DNA from: Clonostachys chloroleuca
Lineage: Eukaryota > Ascomycota > Sordariomycetes > Hypocreales > Bionectriaceae
Length of the DNA: 64,000 nucleotides
Reading direction: 5' to 3'
Assembly: GCA_037952775.1 (NCBI GenBank)
Contig: JBANAY010000003.1
Location: forward strand, 5,270,001-5,334,000
In this document: in pieces, positions 11,416 through 22,315 of the stretch
How positions within the stretch are numbered: position 1 is the first letter of the stretch
Layout: each line of letters begins with the position of its first letter
Program-made: the position numbers and the translations under genes
The notes under the pieces: generated by a model
Told to the model about the DNA's origin: nothing
Seen by the model: only the letters and a program-made list of their open reading frames with translations
Database searches by the model: none

Positions 11416-12462
11416 TCATGCGGTCCCAAGCCGCCCCTTCACATTGTCGCCAAAGGTCCACGACTTGGACCCATCCCAATTGATTGACCAGGTCATCAAG
11501 CCTTTGAGCGCACCGTTGTAGTGGTCCAGGGCCTGCCCGACAAGGGTGGTCGACATATAGCCACCGCCGGCGCCCACCTGGGCTGGTAGACCAGGGGCTT
11601 GCATGTCGTAGGGGACGCGGATCGTTGTACCCTGGATGTTCAGGCCGGTGTTCAAGCAGTCGGTTTGCGCGATGAATCCTGCGACCGTGCCCGCGGCGTA
11701 TGAGTCGCCGGAGCAGCCGTACATCTCTCCGTTGTAGTACTGCATGTTCAGCCACCACAGGCGGCCGTTGTCAACGTACTTCTTGATGATGGGCAAGTAA
11801 GAGCCCCAGATGGAGCCGTAAACGACACTTCCTCCAGTGACATATGCCGTCTCAGGCGCCATGGTCAAACCGAAATTGGACGGCATCGCTGCAAGAACGC
11901 CGTCGATGATACGGATCAGGTTCTGCTGGGACGTGGAGAGGGTGGTAATGCTGCCGCTGCCGGTCAAGCCAGTCTCGATGTCGATATCGATGCCGTCGAA
12001 GTTGTAGTTCTTAAGAATGGGCACGACAGTCGCGACGAACTTATCAGCGACCGCGGAAGAGCTCAGATCGATCCCTGCCGTCGCACCTCCGATGGACAGA
12101 AGAATGGTGGCCCCGGCGGCTTTGGCCGCACACATCTCGGCAGGGGTCGCGACTTTAACACCGCTGTCCATGCCGTCCTGCCACAGTACGGTGCCGTCTG
12201 AGAGAATGACCGGGAACGCGGCGTTGATCACGTTGTAGCCGTGTTGGGGAATTAGGGAGTTTGTGATTGGTGTCCACCCGAACCCGGGGTGAACACCATT
12301 GCTCGACCCATCCCAGTTCTCCCAGTAGCCTTGCAGGACTTTTCCTGCAGGCTTGCCCTTGGTTGCACAGGTTGTGGTTTGCCTGGTGGTTGGCATGGCG
12401 TTGCATACAGTTGATGCCATGATGGGCAGCAACGCCAACGTGGCCCGGAGCAGGTAATTCAT
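11416..12462 (-). CDS. Secreted GH18 family chitinase (bacterial-like short type)
   Basis: Predicted endo-acting chitinase cleaving beta-1,4-N-acetylglucosamine chains in walls or exoskeletons. Intronless, 348 residues. Residues 1-22 form a signal peptide ending at CNA. The catalytic motif D-x-x-D-x-D-x-E is intact as DGIDIDIE at residues 156-163, with Glu163 the acid/base. The upstream SIGG motif (LLSIGGATAG) and a late Trp-containing barrel strand (MTWSINWDG) are also present. There is no carbohydrate-binding module or GPI signal, so it should be a small free enzyme. The short length and layout resemble the bacterial-type GH18 enzymes found in some Hypocreales rather than class III plant-type chitinases. 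Confidence 0.94.
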   Translation of the reverse strand: MNYLLRATLALLPIMASTVCNAMPTTRQTTTCATKGKPAGKVLQGYWENWDGSSNGVHPGFGWTPITNSLIPQHGYNVINAAFPVILSDGTVLWQDGMDSGVKVATPAEMCAAKAAGATILLSIGGATAGIDLSSSAVADKFVATVVPILKNYNFDGIDIDIETGLTGSGSITTLSTSQQNLIRIIDGVLAAMPSNFGLTMAPETAYVTGGSVVYGSIWGSYLPIIKKYVDNGRLWWLNMQYYNGEMYGCSGDSYAAGTVAGFIAQTDCLNTGLNIQGTTIRVPYDMQAPGLPAQVGAGGGYMSTTLVGQALDHYNGALKGLMTWSINWDGSKSWTFGDNVKGRLGTA

Positions 12463-13712
12463 TTTGGAAGCAGTTGGCCAGAGAGAATGTTATTTGAGTA
12501 CTTAATAAGCAGCAGAGTATCGGTGAAGATAATGGAGCATTTGCTGAAGGTTATCTGAACGAATAGTCGAAGATGCAGCGATATGTACAATTGCAACCAA
12601 TCCAAAAGCCTACTCTGAAGTTGCTCTGCAACACCAAGACATGAGAGCCGGAATTTTTAACCTCCCATCGCATCCTTACTTATAGAACTCATCATATGAG
12701 ACAGTTCATCCCATTCTTTCATACTCCTCCTGTCGGTGGAATGATCAGGTGGGGGGTTTTACACAAATTCGGCAGGTGGGAGCAAAGGCTTGAGGTTTCA
12801 AAAGGATTAGCACGCGTTGATATGGCGGAGAACGACATCCCGCCTTTGGGCGTAACGTAGTACGTTATCATGATATGAACTATATCAACTGATGAAGGGA
12901 AAAAGGGCTTGTTACATATTGGAAGGTGTTTACGCTCGTCGATCATGGCGAGCAATCCACAATCTACTACTCAGCTGCCATGTGTAGATATCTGATGCCC
13001 TGTCGTAGATCCATAGGTTACATTCCCTGACAAGGCTGATCATTTGGACAACTCGCGTGCCCAGTCCTTAGGTAATCTAGGTTACATTGTTTGACAGTAA
13101 CAAACCACAACCACCGGTTCAATGTGCCAGTTGAAAATCCCGTCTGCGGGATATATTGACTTGACTAGAGAATTCCTAGCACACGTTAGAGTGCGGGGAA
13201 AACGACAGAGACGGAGCTTAAGGGTTTCTCGCCGCCGCTGTATCGGGCAACTTCACGATCCAAAGAGGAGCAAAGATGAGCGTTGGGATCAATGCGTGGA
13301 TTGCTCTTTTGAATTGAGGTAACAAAAGTACCAGTACTACTACAGATTAGCGCCATAAGATGATGAAAACTACCTCTCTAGATTATTTAACCTAGACATA
13401 GAGAAGTTGCTGTATTGATACACTTAACTTCTGTTACATCTTCCAACAAGCACAGCGTATTCTGGGACTTCTGTTTGAGAACAACGACGAAATTAATGGA
13501 CGGGAGCATGGAAATTTCGCCTTTGATTTCTTCGCAGGCGATCCCTCATCGCCTTTCTCTATCTCTTTAGCCATCAAGCATTCACTCATTCACACCCGGA
13601 TTTGAATGAACAGTGCGTCAAAAACAGTCCCCATAACTTGAGAACACCAAAACCCATCAAGCACGATCATGCATAAAGATAAGGTAGCTTGAGAAGCTTC
13701 CTCTAATCAGTG
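12463..13712. other. Intergenic region
   Basis: Contains the promoter of the minus-strand chitinase at its left end and the 3' flank of the CorA-like gene at its right. No supported gene or RNA; open frames up to 78 codons are unremarkable. Confidence 0.4.
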
Positions 13713-15196
13713 CTAGACCTCCCATGTTTTGGAAGTTTCTCTCAATCTGTACTGCACGGTTGAAAGCGGCTCCTTGAGTTGCTCTCCCAGCCTGGAATCT
13801 CTCCCCGACATTCCCAAGTTCTCATCTCTCACCAACTCTTTACTTGTGGGCGATGTGGACGCATTTATCTTGATCTGGAAGATCCATGATCGAAGCTTAC
13901 CAAGTTCTTCCGCCTGAGTGAGAAGAGCCCAAAGGGTAAAGACAAGCGCCGTGAAAGGTAACGTGAACGCCCAGTACACCCAAAATTTGTCCTGCACCAC
14001 CGGTTCCGTATTCCATTGTAGTGAGGGTACCGAAAAGAGGGCAGCAAAAAATGTGCCTGGAAGGAAGGCCATTGTCATGATAGCAAGAACTTTCATCGAA
14101 GAGCTGTCGCGAGCTGTGGCACGTGCGACTTCGATGGTGGCAAGGGCATCGTTGCGGGTCATGAGATGGAAGATCTAATCAAGTGTAAAATCAGTATCAA
14201 CGAAGAACACACGAGCTGGCAGATTCTCAATGGACTTACCGTGTTTATAAGTGCATCGGCTCTAGCACCGACGTAAAGGAAATCAAGCTCCATCACCTTC
14301 AGCTTAGTTTTGGTGAGGCTCAGCGCCGATGCTACTGATGTGGAAGTGTCAAACTCTGACATGATTTCAGCCTCTGGATATGCGGAGCTCTGAAAGTCTC
14401 TCTGGATACCGGCGTATACTTCGATAGCCGCGAGAAGCTGCCTCAGCCGTCGCAAGATCATCTCTACCTCCAGCTTAAGAGCATTCGTGTTCTTTGAAAG
14501 ATCCGAAAGTTCGTTCAAGTCCTGCGAAGACTGCGAAACGACCCGCTGAGGGTGATGATATCCTATGGAATTCTCCGTCTTGTGGCACTTGGTGTATTGT
14601 CTGCGGAGCAAGCTGTCCATAAAACCTACCGCCTGAGCAAGGCAGGCCATGGGTAGGATGAGAGGGTGCGAGAGGAGCTCGGCATTGCACAGAAGAGATG
14701 CCTTGAAGTCCTCGAAACCCTTCCTTGCCATGGGGCGGTTGAATGAGAAAGCCACTGCCCGACAGCGTCGAGTTGCGGGGTCATAAGACCAGAGGATTTT
14801 GTAAGCCGTGCATTGGAGGTAGTAACTCGCAGTTCCAGTCGAAGGATCGCCCCCTAGACTATGGAAGCCGTTCGCATCGTTGGCTACTAGCCCAAGACCA
14901 TACGAGTCGATTTGGAAAAGCTCCAACAGCCTCCTGCACTCCTTTGGCGTAGAATCGAAGATGTGATCAGAAATTGGTCGCTGGTATAAGACTTTCACGA
15001 TAAGCAGTGGCGTTTCGCTACTCTCACACAGTCGCTCGATGTCGGGAAGCGTGGATTCACGCTCTTCGAGTTGCAATTGCGCTGCTACAGTAGACTCAGC
15101 ACTAATGGTACTGTACTTCTGGATTGCAGCTTCCCCTTGAAATTTCTGGTTTTGGAAGTCGGCCAAGGCAATGCTGCGCAAAGCGTTGATTCCCAT
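13713..15196 (-). CDS. CorA-like (Mg2+ transporter fold) membrane protein, 5' end uncertain
   Basis: Exons 15196-14240 and 14174-13713 join in phase 0 across a 65-bp intron to give at least 472 residues. The C-terminus has two hydrophobic segments (AIMTMAFLPGTFFAALFSVPSL and WVYWAFTLPFTALVFTLWALL), preceded by long helices, as in fungal CorA-like proteins. The canonical GMN after the first helix is not present, as is usual for this fungal subgroup, so ion transport is unproven. The frame stays open and conserved-looking upstream of this Met (PARWPDIAM) to an apparent acceptor AG at 15237-15238. A further 5' exon therefore probably exists or has been lost; I found none with a convincing donor. 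Confidence 0.75.
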
Positions 15197-16482
15197 CGCG
15201 ATATCAGGCCAGCGGGCAGGTTTTTCAGTGATGTATCTGGCGTATCAATTGAGCAATCGAGAAAAGGTTTTGGGCTTTCTCTGTAATGGGCTAGGCGACG
15301 ATATTATTTATTCCCCCCACTGTCACATCTGTGCACTCTTGCATGAAGTTTCGCCCTAATGCGCCTCATATTCAGCCTCAGCTGAAGCTGCGCCTCCAGA
15401 TGTGGACAAAGGCGTCAGCTGCTGCCTTCTCCACGAGAAATTAAATTGAAGGATGACTATAAGCAAGCAACTTTCTACAATGGTTATAGTATTATAGCTG
15501 TTTAAGCGACATATGTAATAATATTTAGTGTAGCATCTCTTTTGAATTCATTATTAGCCCTCACTTGCCCCCCCTTGATTTAATCACTGTTGGTTTGCTG
15601 CAACCTATGGAAGCGTTGAATGAGCCGTATTTAGCTCTGAGCCTTTTCTATTTTGAATGCTCTGGAAGAGATGGTGCTTTCTGTTGGGCAGCTGCTCCTG
15701 CAAGCAAACTGGACTGGAGGTGACGAATCCCCCAATCGTCCTGTGGAATCCATGAACCTCTCTCAGGTATGTGGTGTGAAGGAAATATCCTGAGAATAGT
15801 CTTGGTTGCAAATGGAAACAGCGCGTGTATTTGTGATGGGCAAGTGAATACGTCCCCAGATCCCTTTAGTTAACGTCATTTGTGTTCTTGGGTTTAGTGA
15901 TTTTTACCAGATATTCTGGATGAAGACCTAGGAACTCCAACTCCAGAGGTAGAAGTGAACACACCCAAAGGCGGACAATTTAAGGTGTATACAACATAAA
16001 TATTTTGAGAGTAACTATCATCTTAGGAGATCTCCTACGGTGGCTCTAACCCTTGGGAGTACAAAGACAGAGACTTTTCAGGCCTTGGAAAGAGACCAGG
16101 AAGTTCTCAAAGCTTCATTGGGTGCTCTTATTCCTCCCCTCTAAAAACCAGATTCAAAGTCTTTACTGTACGGAGCATGAGGTGGAAGACTAAACAAGGC
16201 CATGCTGGTATCTTGATGCACTAGAGGTGTTTGTGTAGGGCTTTGCGAACCAAAAGTCTCTGCAAAAGACAACTTCTCTTATTCATAAGACATTTCTGGG
16301 AATTAATCAATTTTGATGGTTGCTAAAATAGATGCAACAAGAAATGAACGGGTCAATTTCGTTCGAGATCAAATTCTCGACTGCTGGCGGATTTGGTGTC
16401 CTGTTTCCCATTAAAAAGCATATTATCCGACTCTTCATATTGTTCCAATCTCCGGACTCTAAATCAAGTAGATTCAATGCCC
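15197..16482. other. Intergenic region; may hide the 5' exon of the CorA-like gene
   Basis: Bases 15197-15236 are probably still coding for the CorA-like protein. Beyond that no gene is supported. AT content is somewhat raised between about 15,430 and 16,480. Confidence 0.35.
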
Positions 16483-17166
16483 TTAATTATTTGACGTATA
16501 CGGGGTGACAGCAGCAGGGAATTTGGACACTTGACGCAAATGGTCTGGTGTCCCCAGTGCCTTCATCTCATCTGAACCGTGTCGCTTAACGGCAACTTTT
16601 TTACCACAATTGGTGCAAAAGTGACTGATATGGCATTTCCATTTGGCAGCGTAGGGTGCTACTACGCCTCCAACGGTCGTAAAGAAGAGTCCGGTCGCGA
16701 CAATACTGAACGAACATGTGTAAGTGGAGATAGACAATGCTAGGCTTTGACAGTTGAACAATTTGAGAGAGATGATTGCTCACTGGGTAGCTGTAGAAGC
16801 ATTCTTCTTAATTCTCGTTTCAACCCGTCGCCGACAGAACGGGCAGTCCACGAAATCTGCCTGATCTCCTAAGAGATGGAGTGGTGTGACGGTAATATTA
16901 GCGGTCGACGCCGGCATTGAATACGAGGTATCTGGTCTGAAAATTGCCTTCGAATTTGACTGGACAGATCGGAGCGAGGTTGTGGAGGAGTCGTGTAATT
17001 GTAGTCCGTAGTCCAGTGAAGCTGGCGCTCGAGCTGCCGACATGGAGCCTTCAGCTCTCACAGGCCCCGGGAGAGCACCATCGAGGATCAAAGCCTCATC
17101 ACTCTCGTCACTTGTCTCATTTATTTTGTCAGATTTGTCCGCTGGGAAGTTGAATGGGTTCTGCAT
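16483..17166 (-). CDS. LITAF-domain (LITAF/SIMPLE-like) membrane-associated zinc protein
   Basis: Exons 17166-16784 and 16705-16483 join across a 78-bp intron to give 201 residues. The C-terminal half is a LITAF domain: CPFC at residues 108-111, a hydrophobic membrane-inserting stretch at about 129-145, then H-x-C-x2-C at His156, Cys158 and Cys161. The two halves of the zinc site are thus brought together by splicing. Family members sit on the cytosolic face of endosomal or vacuolar membranes. The N-terminus used here (Met at 17166) may not be the true one: a Pro-rich frame with a PPIY motif lies just upstream. Confidence 0.82.
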
Positions 17167-17371
17167 ACGTTGGACTCGATGTTTTGGTATCTAAGTGGTG
17201 GTGGAAAGAGGAGAAAGATTGGTTTGAAGACTCTCCTCTCTCTTGGGAAAATCGACCATGAGCCAATCCGTCAGGTGAGTATATCGGTGGAGGAGTAGTG
17301 GATCGTAGGACGGCGCTCGGTGGATTTGGAGTCATTGGCGATGGCGTAAAGGACATTGCGATCGTTTTCAA
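17129..17371 (-). other. Pro-rich open frame, probable N-terminal part of the LITAF gene
   Basis: An 80-codon frame overlaps the LITAF start in another frame. It contains TTPPPIYSPDG; PPxY motifs in this position are a hallmark of LITAF proteins, which use them to bind WW-domain ubiquitin ligases. I could not find a consensus donor linking the two frames in phase, so an unusual splice, a frameshift or chance are all possible. Confidence 0.4.
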
Positions 17372-17839
17372 GCTGTAGGTAGCGGTTTCGGTTTAGTATA
17401 TGCTTGCGACCGAATTTCCAAAAAATGTCGGAATAGGCCGAGAGGTACTTGGGGAAGAGATTGAGCTCCCCTTTTCTCGGGGTGTCGGTATGTTTAACAG
17501 TATGGCTAATCACTACATTCTCCCTCACCTCGCATCTGAAGCGGGTAGGCCCAAATTTAGGTCTCTCCAGGTCACAGCCACTCCCGTTCCAGAAGTTAAT
17601 TGGCCCTGTCGCTTAACTGTCAGCAACTCACTAGACTGGTGGTGCGTGGCCATCACCACGACTCATGATGGCCAGGGATCAAATTCGTAAGATAATGGGG
17701 CTATGCTTCCACTACATATCTTCGGCTACGGTGCAGATCTTGGATGTAGGGTCCGGTACCCGGTCAAGCCGGTGCTAGCATACTAAGATTAAGGGTGAAA
17801 TGACGGGAGCTGATGCTTTTGGACGCTCGCTTTCGGTTA
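17372..17839. other. Intergenic flank left of the Tc1/mariner insertion
   Basis: Promoter side of the LITAF gene and the 5' target flank of the transposon. The last two bases, TA at 17838-17839, are the left target-site duplication. No other gene seen. Confidence 0.45.
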
Positions 17840-17864
17840 AAGTGGGCTCTCAAAAGTCCGTGAC
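17840..17864 (+). repeat. Left terminal inverted repeat of the Tc1/mariner element
   Basis: Begins AAGTGGGCTCTC and ends GTCCGTGAC; exact reverse complement of 19205-19229. Confidence 0.96.
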
Positions 17865-17940
17865 GTTTTTCGCGTTTTCCGCCCCAACCAAAACGCGTTC
17901 TCCCACTTACACAATTTTCAACTGGCCACATAAATTCAAA

Positions 17941-19084
17941 ATGACCTCTGATAAGCGATCTTTTGGTACCGTTATAACGGGAAATCGTCAGAAAGGTCAA
18001 GAATTAAGTTCTGAACTCCGTGCAGTCATTTTAGCTGCAATTGACGCGGGCGAAAGCAAGGCCGCCGTTGCGCGACGTTTTAACATATCGCGCGCCGTGG
18101 TCTACAAGACTATTGAACGGTTCAACACAACCCAGAACTTTGAAGCATTACCTCGTTCTGGACGGCCCAAGAGCCTTACACCTAGGCAAACTAGGGCTCT
18201 TACAAGAGCTGTACGTACTGACTTCCGTACGCCGCGAAAATCGCTTATTGCAGCCCAGGGTCTTAAGGTTAGCCCCTCGACTGTACACCGCGCTCTCAAT
18301 GAACAGAACTTGCGCAAATGGAGGGCTAAAAGAAAAATTCCTCTAAGCTAGGAATCAGCTGCTTTCCGGCTATCTTTTGTAAGAGATTGGGTGAAAAGAG
18401 AAGACGAATTGGTCCGGGTTCGTGGCTTTGGAAAAACGCTGTTGTTCCTGCCTCTGACTGGCTAGCTAGATGATCTTTTCAGATGAATATACTATTCAGA
18501 ATTCATCTGCAAACCCGAATGTTTGGGTTTGGCGATATTCTTATGAGGTACATAATCTGAAATTCGTTAATTTAGAAGATCATAGAAAGCCAGATATTCA
18601 AATTATGGTGTGGGCAGCGATCTGGGATTCCGGCCGTACAGATCTTGTGATTATGACGCGTGACGAGCTCGCAAAGAAGAAGGGATTTACCTCAAATAGC
18701 TATATAAAGGCATTAGAGGAAGGTTTACTTCCTAATTACGATGGAATATGTTATTTCCAGTAAGATAATACCTCTATTCATCGCTCAGCTGCTATAACAG
18801 AGTGGCTGTTGAATAACGCGGTCAGTGTTATTGACTGGCCTCCTCATAGCCCGGATCTCAACCCCATTGAACACGTATGGGCTATGTTGAAAAGAAGGCT
18901 CTATAAGATGTTCCCTTATCTCTCTAATTTACATGCAAATAAGCTGGATATAGCAGAATTCAAAGAGTGCCTGCAGAAAGCGTGGCAGTCGCTTGATCAA
19001 GTGAAAATCCGGAACCTGATCCTTTCAATGCCGCGCCGGCTAGCTGCCTGCGTTGCTGCAAAAGGCTGGTATACAAGGTATTAA
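17941..19084 (+). pseudogene. Tc1/mariner transposase pseudogene (DD34E)
   Basis: The reading starts with a helix-turn-helix DNA-binding region (AAVARRFNISRAVVYKTI). It is broken by a TAG at 18349-18351, a frame change between about 18,440 and 18,480 with a TAG just before the IFSDE motif, and a TAA at about 18,762 just before DNTSIH. The stops can each be explained by one C-to-T or G-to-A change, as RIP or deamination would give. The catalytic residues remain readable: Asp in IFSDEY, Asp in DNTSIH and Glu in SPDLNPIE. Exactly 34 residues separate the second Asp and the Glu, the Tc1 spacing. It cannot make a transposase as it stands. Confidence 0.93.
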
Positions 19085-19204
19085 AATTCAGACGCGTGGC
19101 TCCCGATAGATACGTCATTTCCTAATAAATTACTATGTGATCGTATGTATCTTGCGGATTGAATTGTCCTGTTAGATGTGACGGATGACCAAATGGGGGG
19201 TGGT

Positions 19205-19229
19205 GTCACGGACTTTTGAGAGCCCACTT
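19205..19229 (-). repeat. Right terminal inverted repeat of the Tc1/mariner element
   Basis: Perfect 25-bp inverse of 17840-17864, followed by the TA duplication at 19230-19231. Confidence 0.96.
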
Positions 19230-19821
19230 TACCCACATAAGTGGCTTAGAACTTCTACTTCTGGGGTTTAACAACCCTGTAAAATAGATAGTTCCCTATC
19301 TTAGATATCCAAACAATTCAGCCCTCATCTTCTTTGGTATTGTGTCTGATTTTTCCTTGAGGCTAACGCTAATCTGTCAAAAATTATAATCCTAAACAAT
19401 TATAAGAATGTCGAATCCTATTGGACCGTTTGAAAAGAGTAGTAGATGAATGTATATATTGGAAGGCAAATGTGTGGAATTTACACAGAGAAGTTGAACT
19501 TAAAGATCCTTCGTACACAAAGAAATGAAATGTGTTACTAGGTGGAAACAACAACAATACCTTCCCTACGCGTTTGTGACTACCTATTTGATATATCTGG
19601 CAGTCATATCCTAGTCTTGTGTCGAGGCGCGAGGATGGGTTTTTATGTGTTTGAGAGAGATGATTAGGGTTTATTCAAGTAGCCTCACTCTAACCTTCCC
19701 TCTATAGTTATATGAGTCAGTTGTTAATCTGAGTAGTCTTAGTAGCTGTCTGTAAGTCAAGGTTCTGGTGAATTCGCTCTGAGAATAATATTAACATAAA
19801 TATCAATGAGGTCCATGAGTA
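19230..19821. other. Intergenic region right of the transposon
   Basis: AT-rich, no supported gene; leads into the 3' end of the kinase-like gene on the minus strand. Confidence 0.4.
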
Positions 19822-20768
19822 TCAAACGCTCTGAGATAGAAAGCTAATACGGTTCACGTCATAATGCTTGTGTGCACGATGGGACCAATGCATCTCCCAT
19901 GGGCTCTCGAGAGCAGCAATATCAACCAGGATTCCCCCAATCCAATTTTCAGGCTTGAGATCGCATATATCAAAGCCTACGAGATAGAGCAAGTCCATTT
20001 GGGCCTGTAATCCTTCTGTATCCACGTGCTGCTCGCCCGGGGGGATATACTCGTATAATATAGCGTAGTACTCGACGTCTCTAGTCATAGTATGGCGATC
20101 ACGGCCAATACGAGCGTTAGGAGGGCCCATTCGCCCGTAAAGACGAGCGCTGTTGACTTTGAGCCAGCCGAAGCATTTTCTGAATCGTGGAAAAGAGGTG
20201 ATGGGCACAGCGCCAGGGATATTTTTGAACTGGGGTTCTGGAAGGCTTCGCTGCAAAAGGCTTGCGTATTATATAGAGCATCCTTGCGACTCTCAATGTC
20301 GGGCTTCAGGTAGATGGGCTCCTCCGATTGTGCAATAGCAGCACCTATCATCTGCAACAGCGCAAAGTTCCAGCATTCTTTTTGGATGGCATAGTAGGTG
20401 CGCTCCCTTGGTATCTCAACGTCCCAAAACTAACAAGAGATGTCCATTAGCATTTCTTGATGCATCAAGGCAGCAGTGGAGTAGCTTTTCATTTTAGGCG
20501 GCGGAGGAGAGGGACGTACCACTTTAAGTGCATAGGGAGTACCGTCGATGCTTACCTTGAACACAACACCATCTCTCCCGTGACCAAGCCGTTCTTCGAA
20601 AACCATGTCCTCGAGTTTAAAGGGACATGCCCTAAGCATATGTGTCTGGGCGCTTTTCCATGAGCAATTAGGGTCGCCTATGAGCGGCTCATCATCGCAA
20701 AAGGGCAGTGACTTTTGAGCAAAGAATTGGTCGTACTCTTGTTGAACATGTAGAGGGACACCATTCAC
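19822..20768 (-). pseudogene. Protein-kinase-like fungal protein, probably frameshifted
   Basis: The first part reads a glycine-rich loop (LGHGRDGVVFKV) and ALKV as the ATP-binding Lys. An intron from about 20521 to 20432 then leads to FWDVEIPRERTYYAI. A conserved-looking continuation (PRFRKCFGWLKV, then EYIPPGEQ and DLKPENWIGGILVD, the catalytic-loop region) lies in a different frame. The shift is needed near 20,260-20,280 and no intron explains it. The family is the degenerate kinase-like group common in Pezizomycotina, often of unknown activity. There is no ATG at 20768 (it is GTG), and an upstream exon may be missing. Either a pseudogene or a sequence error. Confidence 0.6.
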
Positions 20769-22315
20769 TAGGGGAGAGCGAAGGGGATCTGTACGATTTT
20801 AAATATATTCCGGAGATCAGAGGGGAGGCTTGTCTTTCGGAGCACGAGGCGGGATCAGACATGGTGATGATGCCTTGGGTAGGCGGATGCATAACAAGAT
20901 GAATGAAGATCAATTGGTATAAGGGGAGAAAGTCTTCACAACTTCGGACAAAAGTTCCACCGGTTAGTGGGAAGGGAGGAAGCCACACAATTGATCAGTG
21001 AATGCTGGATTCTTGAGTTGCAAAAGAAGGAAACAGGAGGATAAATCATTTTCTTTTTGCTTCATATTAAGTTCTTAGTTTCTTAGTATTTGGGTAATTA
21101 CCCTCATTAAATTACATCAAGGGCACTGAGAGCTGAAAGAGGGCGCTGGAGTTTATCGGTAGCGACATGGGTGAATGCACCTCCATCCATCCCTATCTAA
21201 AGGGATGCCACAAAAGTCTTGCCTCTTTCGAATACACAGAAAGTAACCCGGAGAACGCAGAATAATATGTGAGACTCTAAAATTTGTTACAGTCGTTGGC
21301 CGGTTTCACGCTTGACTAGTTGCTTGTTCCAAGAGCCCATGGCCTGCACAGCCCTATATATATTGTAAAAGAGCTAAAATATGCTTTTTTTTGTGACAGG
21401 GAAATATGGCGATCTGGGAAATTTACAAATATAAAAAAGAAAGCATCACTGGTTGGCCGCTCATGATTTAGAAGCATGAATGTGGCGTAGCAACTTGGCA
21501 TCCCCAATTTCAAATCGAATACGAGGTACCCAGATGCACAGCAGCAGATCGCTGTAAGAGCTGAACTGCAGGGAGTCCAGCCACCAGCTACTTCTATTCT
21601 TAACGAGTCCTACTAGTTATCAAACGCTTGCTAGAAGGAAACCTACGGTAGATGTTTGAGCTGTATGCCCGTAAGGCTATGTTAGGCTAACCAGAAATTG
21701 CCTCACTGATGAAGGAGCAATCGGTTGCTTTTCAGTGGCGGCGAGTGCTTGGTAGGAGTGTGATGCATCGAGTGCTACCCCCAACTACAAGGTTGCAGTC
21801 TGACACCCCGTCGAAGTTCTTTTCCAGTAATCATTTGTACTTCCGTCTCGTGCCACAAATTGAGTTGTATTTTACACAGATAAAAGGCCTTTTATTTCGG
21901 TGCTATTGACTTGATTTATGTAAATGCAAATCATTTCTCGAGGGCGAAGAGCGAGAGGACATCGAGTGCTTTCAGTAAGGTAGAACATAATTGATTACCT
22001 GAGTATCCCTAAGCGTAGCATTGGCTGTGGTTAGGTGCATTTATCATTTGGTCAATCACACATCCTCGGTTCTCCGATTGGTGGATGATGGCGCTGCCTT
22101 GCCTTTATGCTGATATGAAACACGAAAGGATCGGGATATTGGGTTTGGTCCCCATCACGACGCATGAGGCGAACATTGGCCTCCTTTGGGGTTTACTCTG
22201 GCCTGATCAATAAAGGGCCTTGGTAACGAAGAGATCGCGCCATGTCCATCGCTCACTTTTCGTCATTTATTTGACTGACCAGTGCTCAAATCTCTCATCT
22301 GTGGCAGACATCACC
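20769..22315. other. Intergenic region
   Basis: No gene supported beyond possible 5' exons of its two neighbours. The frame of the gene at 22316 stays open upstream of its first Met (back to about 22,200), so an extra exon may lie at the right end. Confidence 0.35.

Larger units (their letters stand above)
17840..19229 (+). mobile_element. Tc1/mariner DNA transposon, inactive, with intact ends
   Basis: A 1,390-bp element bounded by perfect 25-bp terminal inverted repeats and flanked by TA on both sides (17838-17839 and 19230-19231), the target duplication of the IS630-Tc1-mariner superfamily. It carries one transposase pseudogene on the plus strand. The target gene, if any, is not apparent. 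Confidence 0.95.

Noticed and set aside
17800..17940. Open frame starting before the left inverted repeat of the transposon
   Set aside because: The extension crosses the terminal repeat; the ATG at 17941 gives the normal transposase start.
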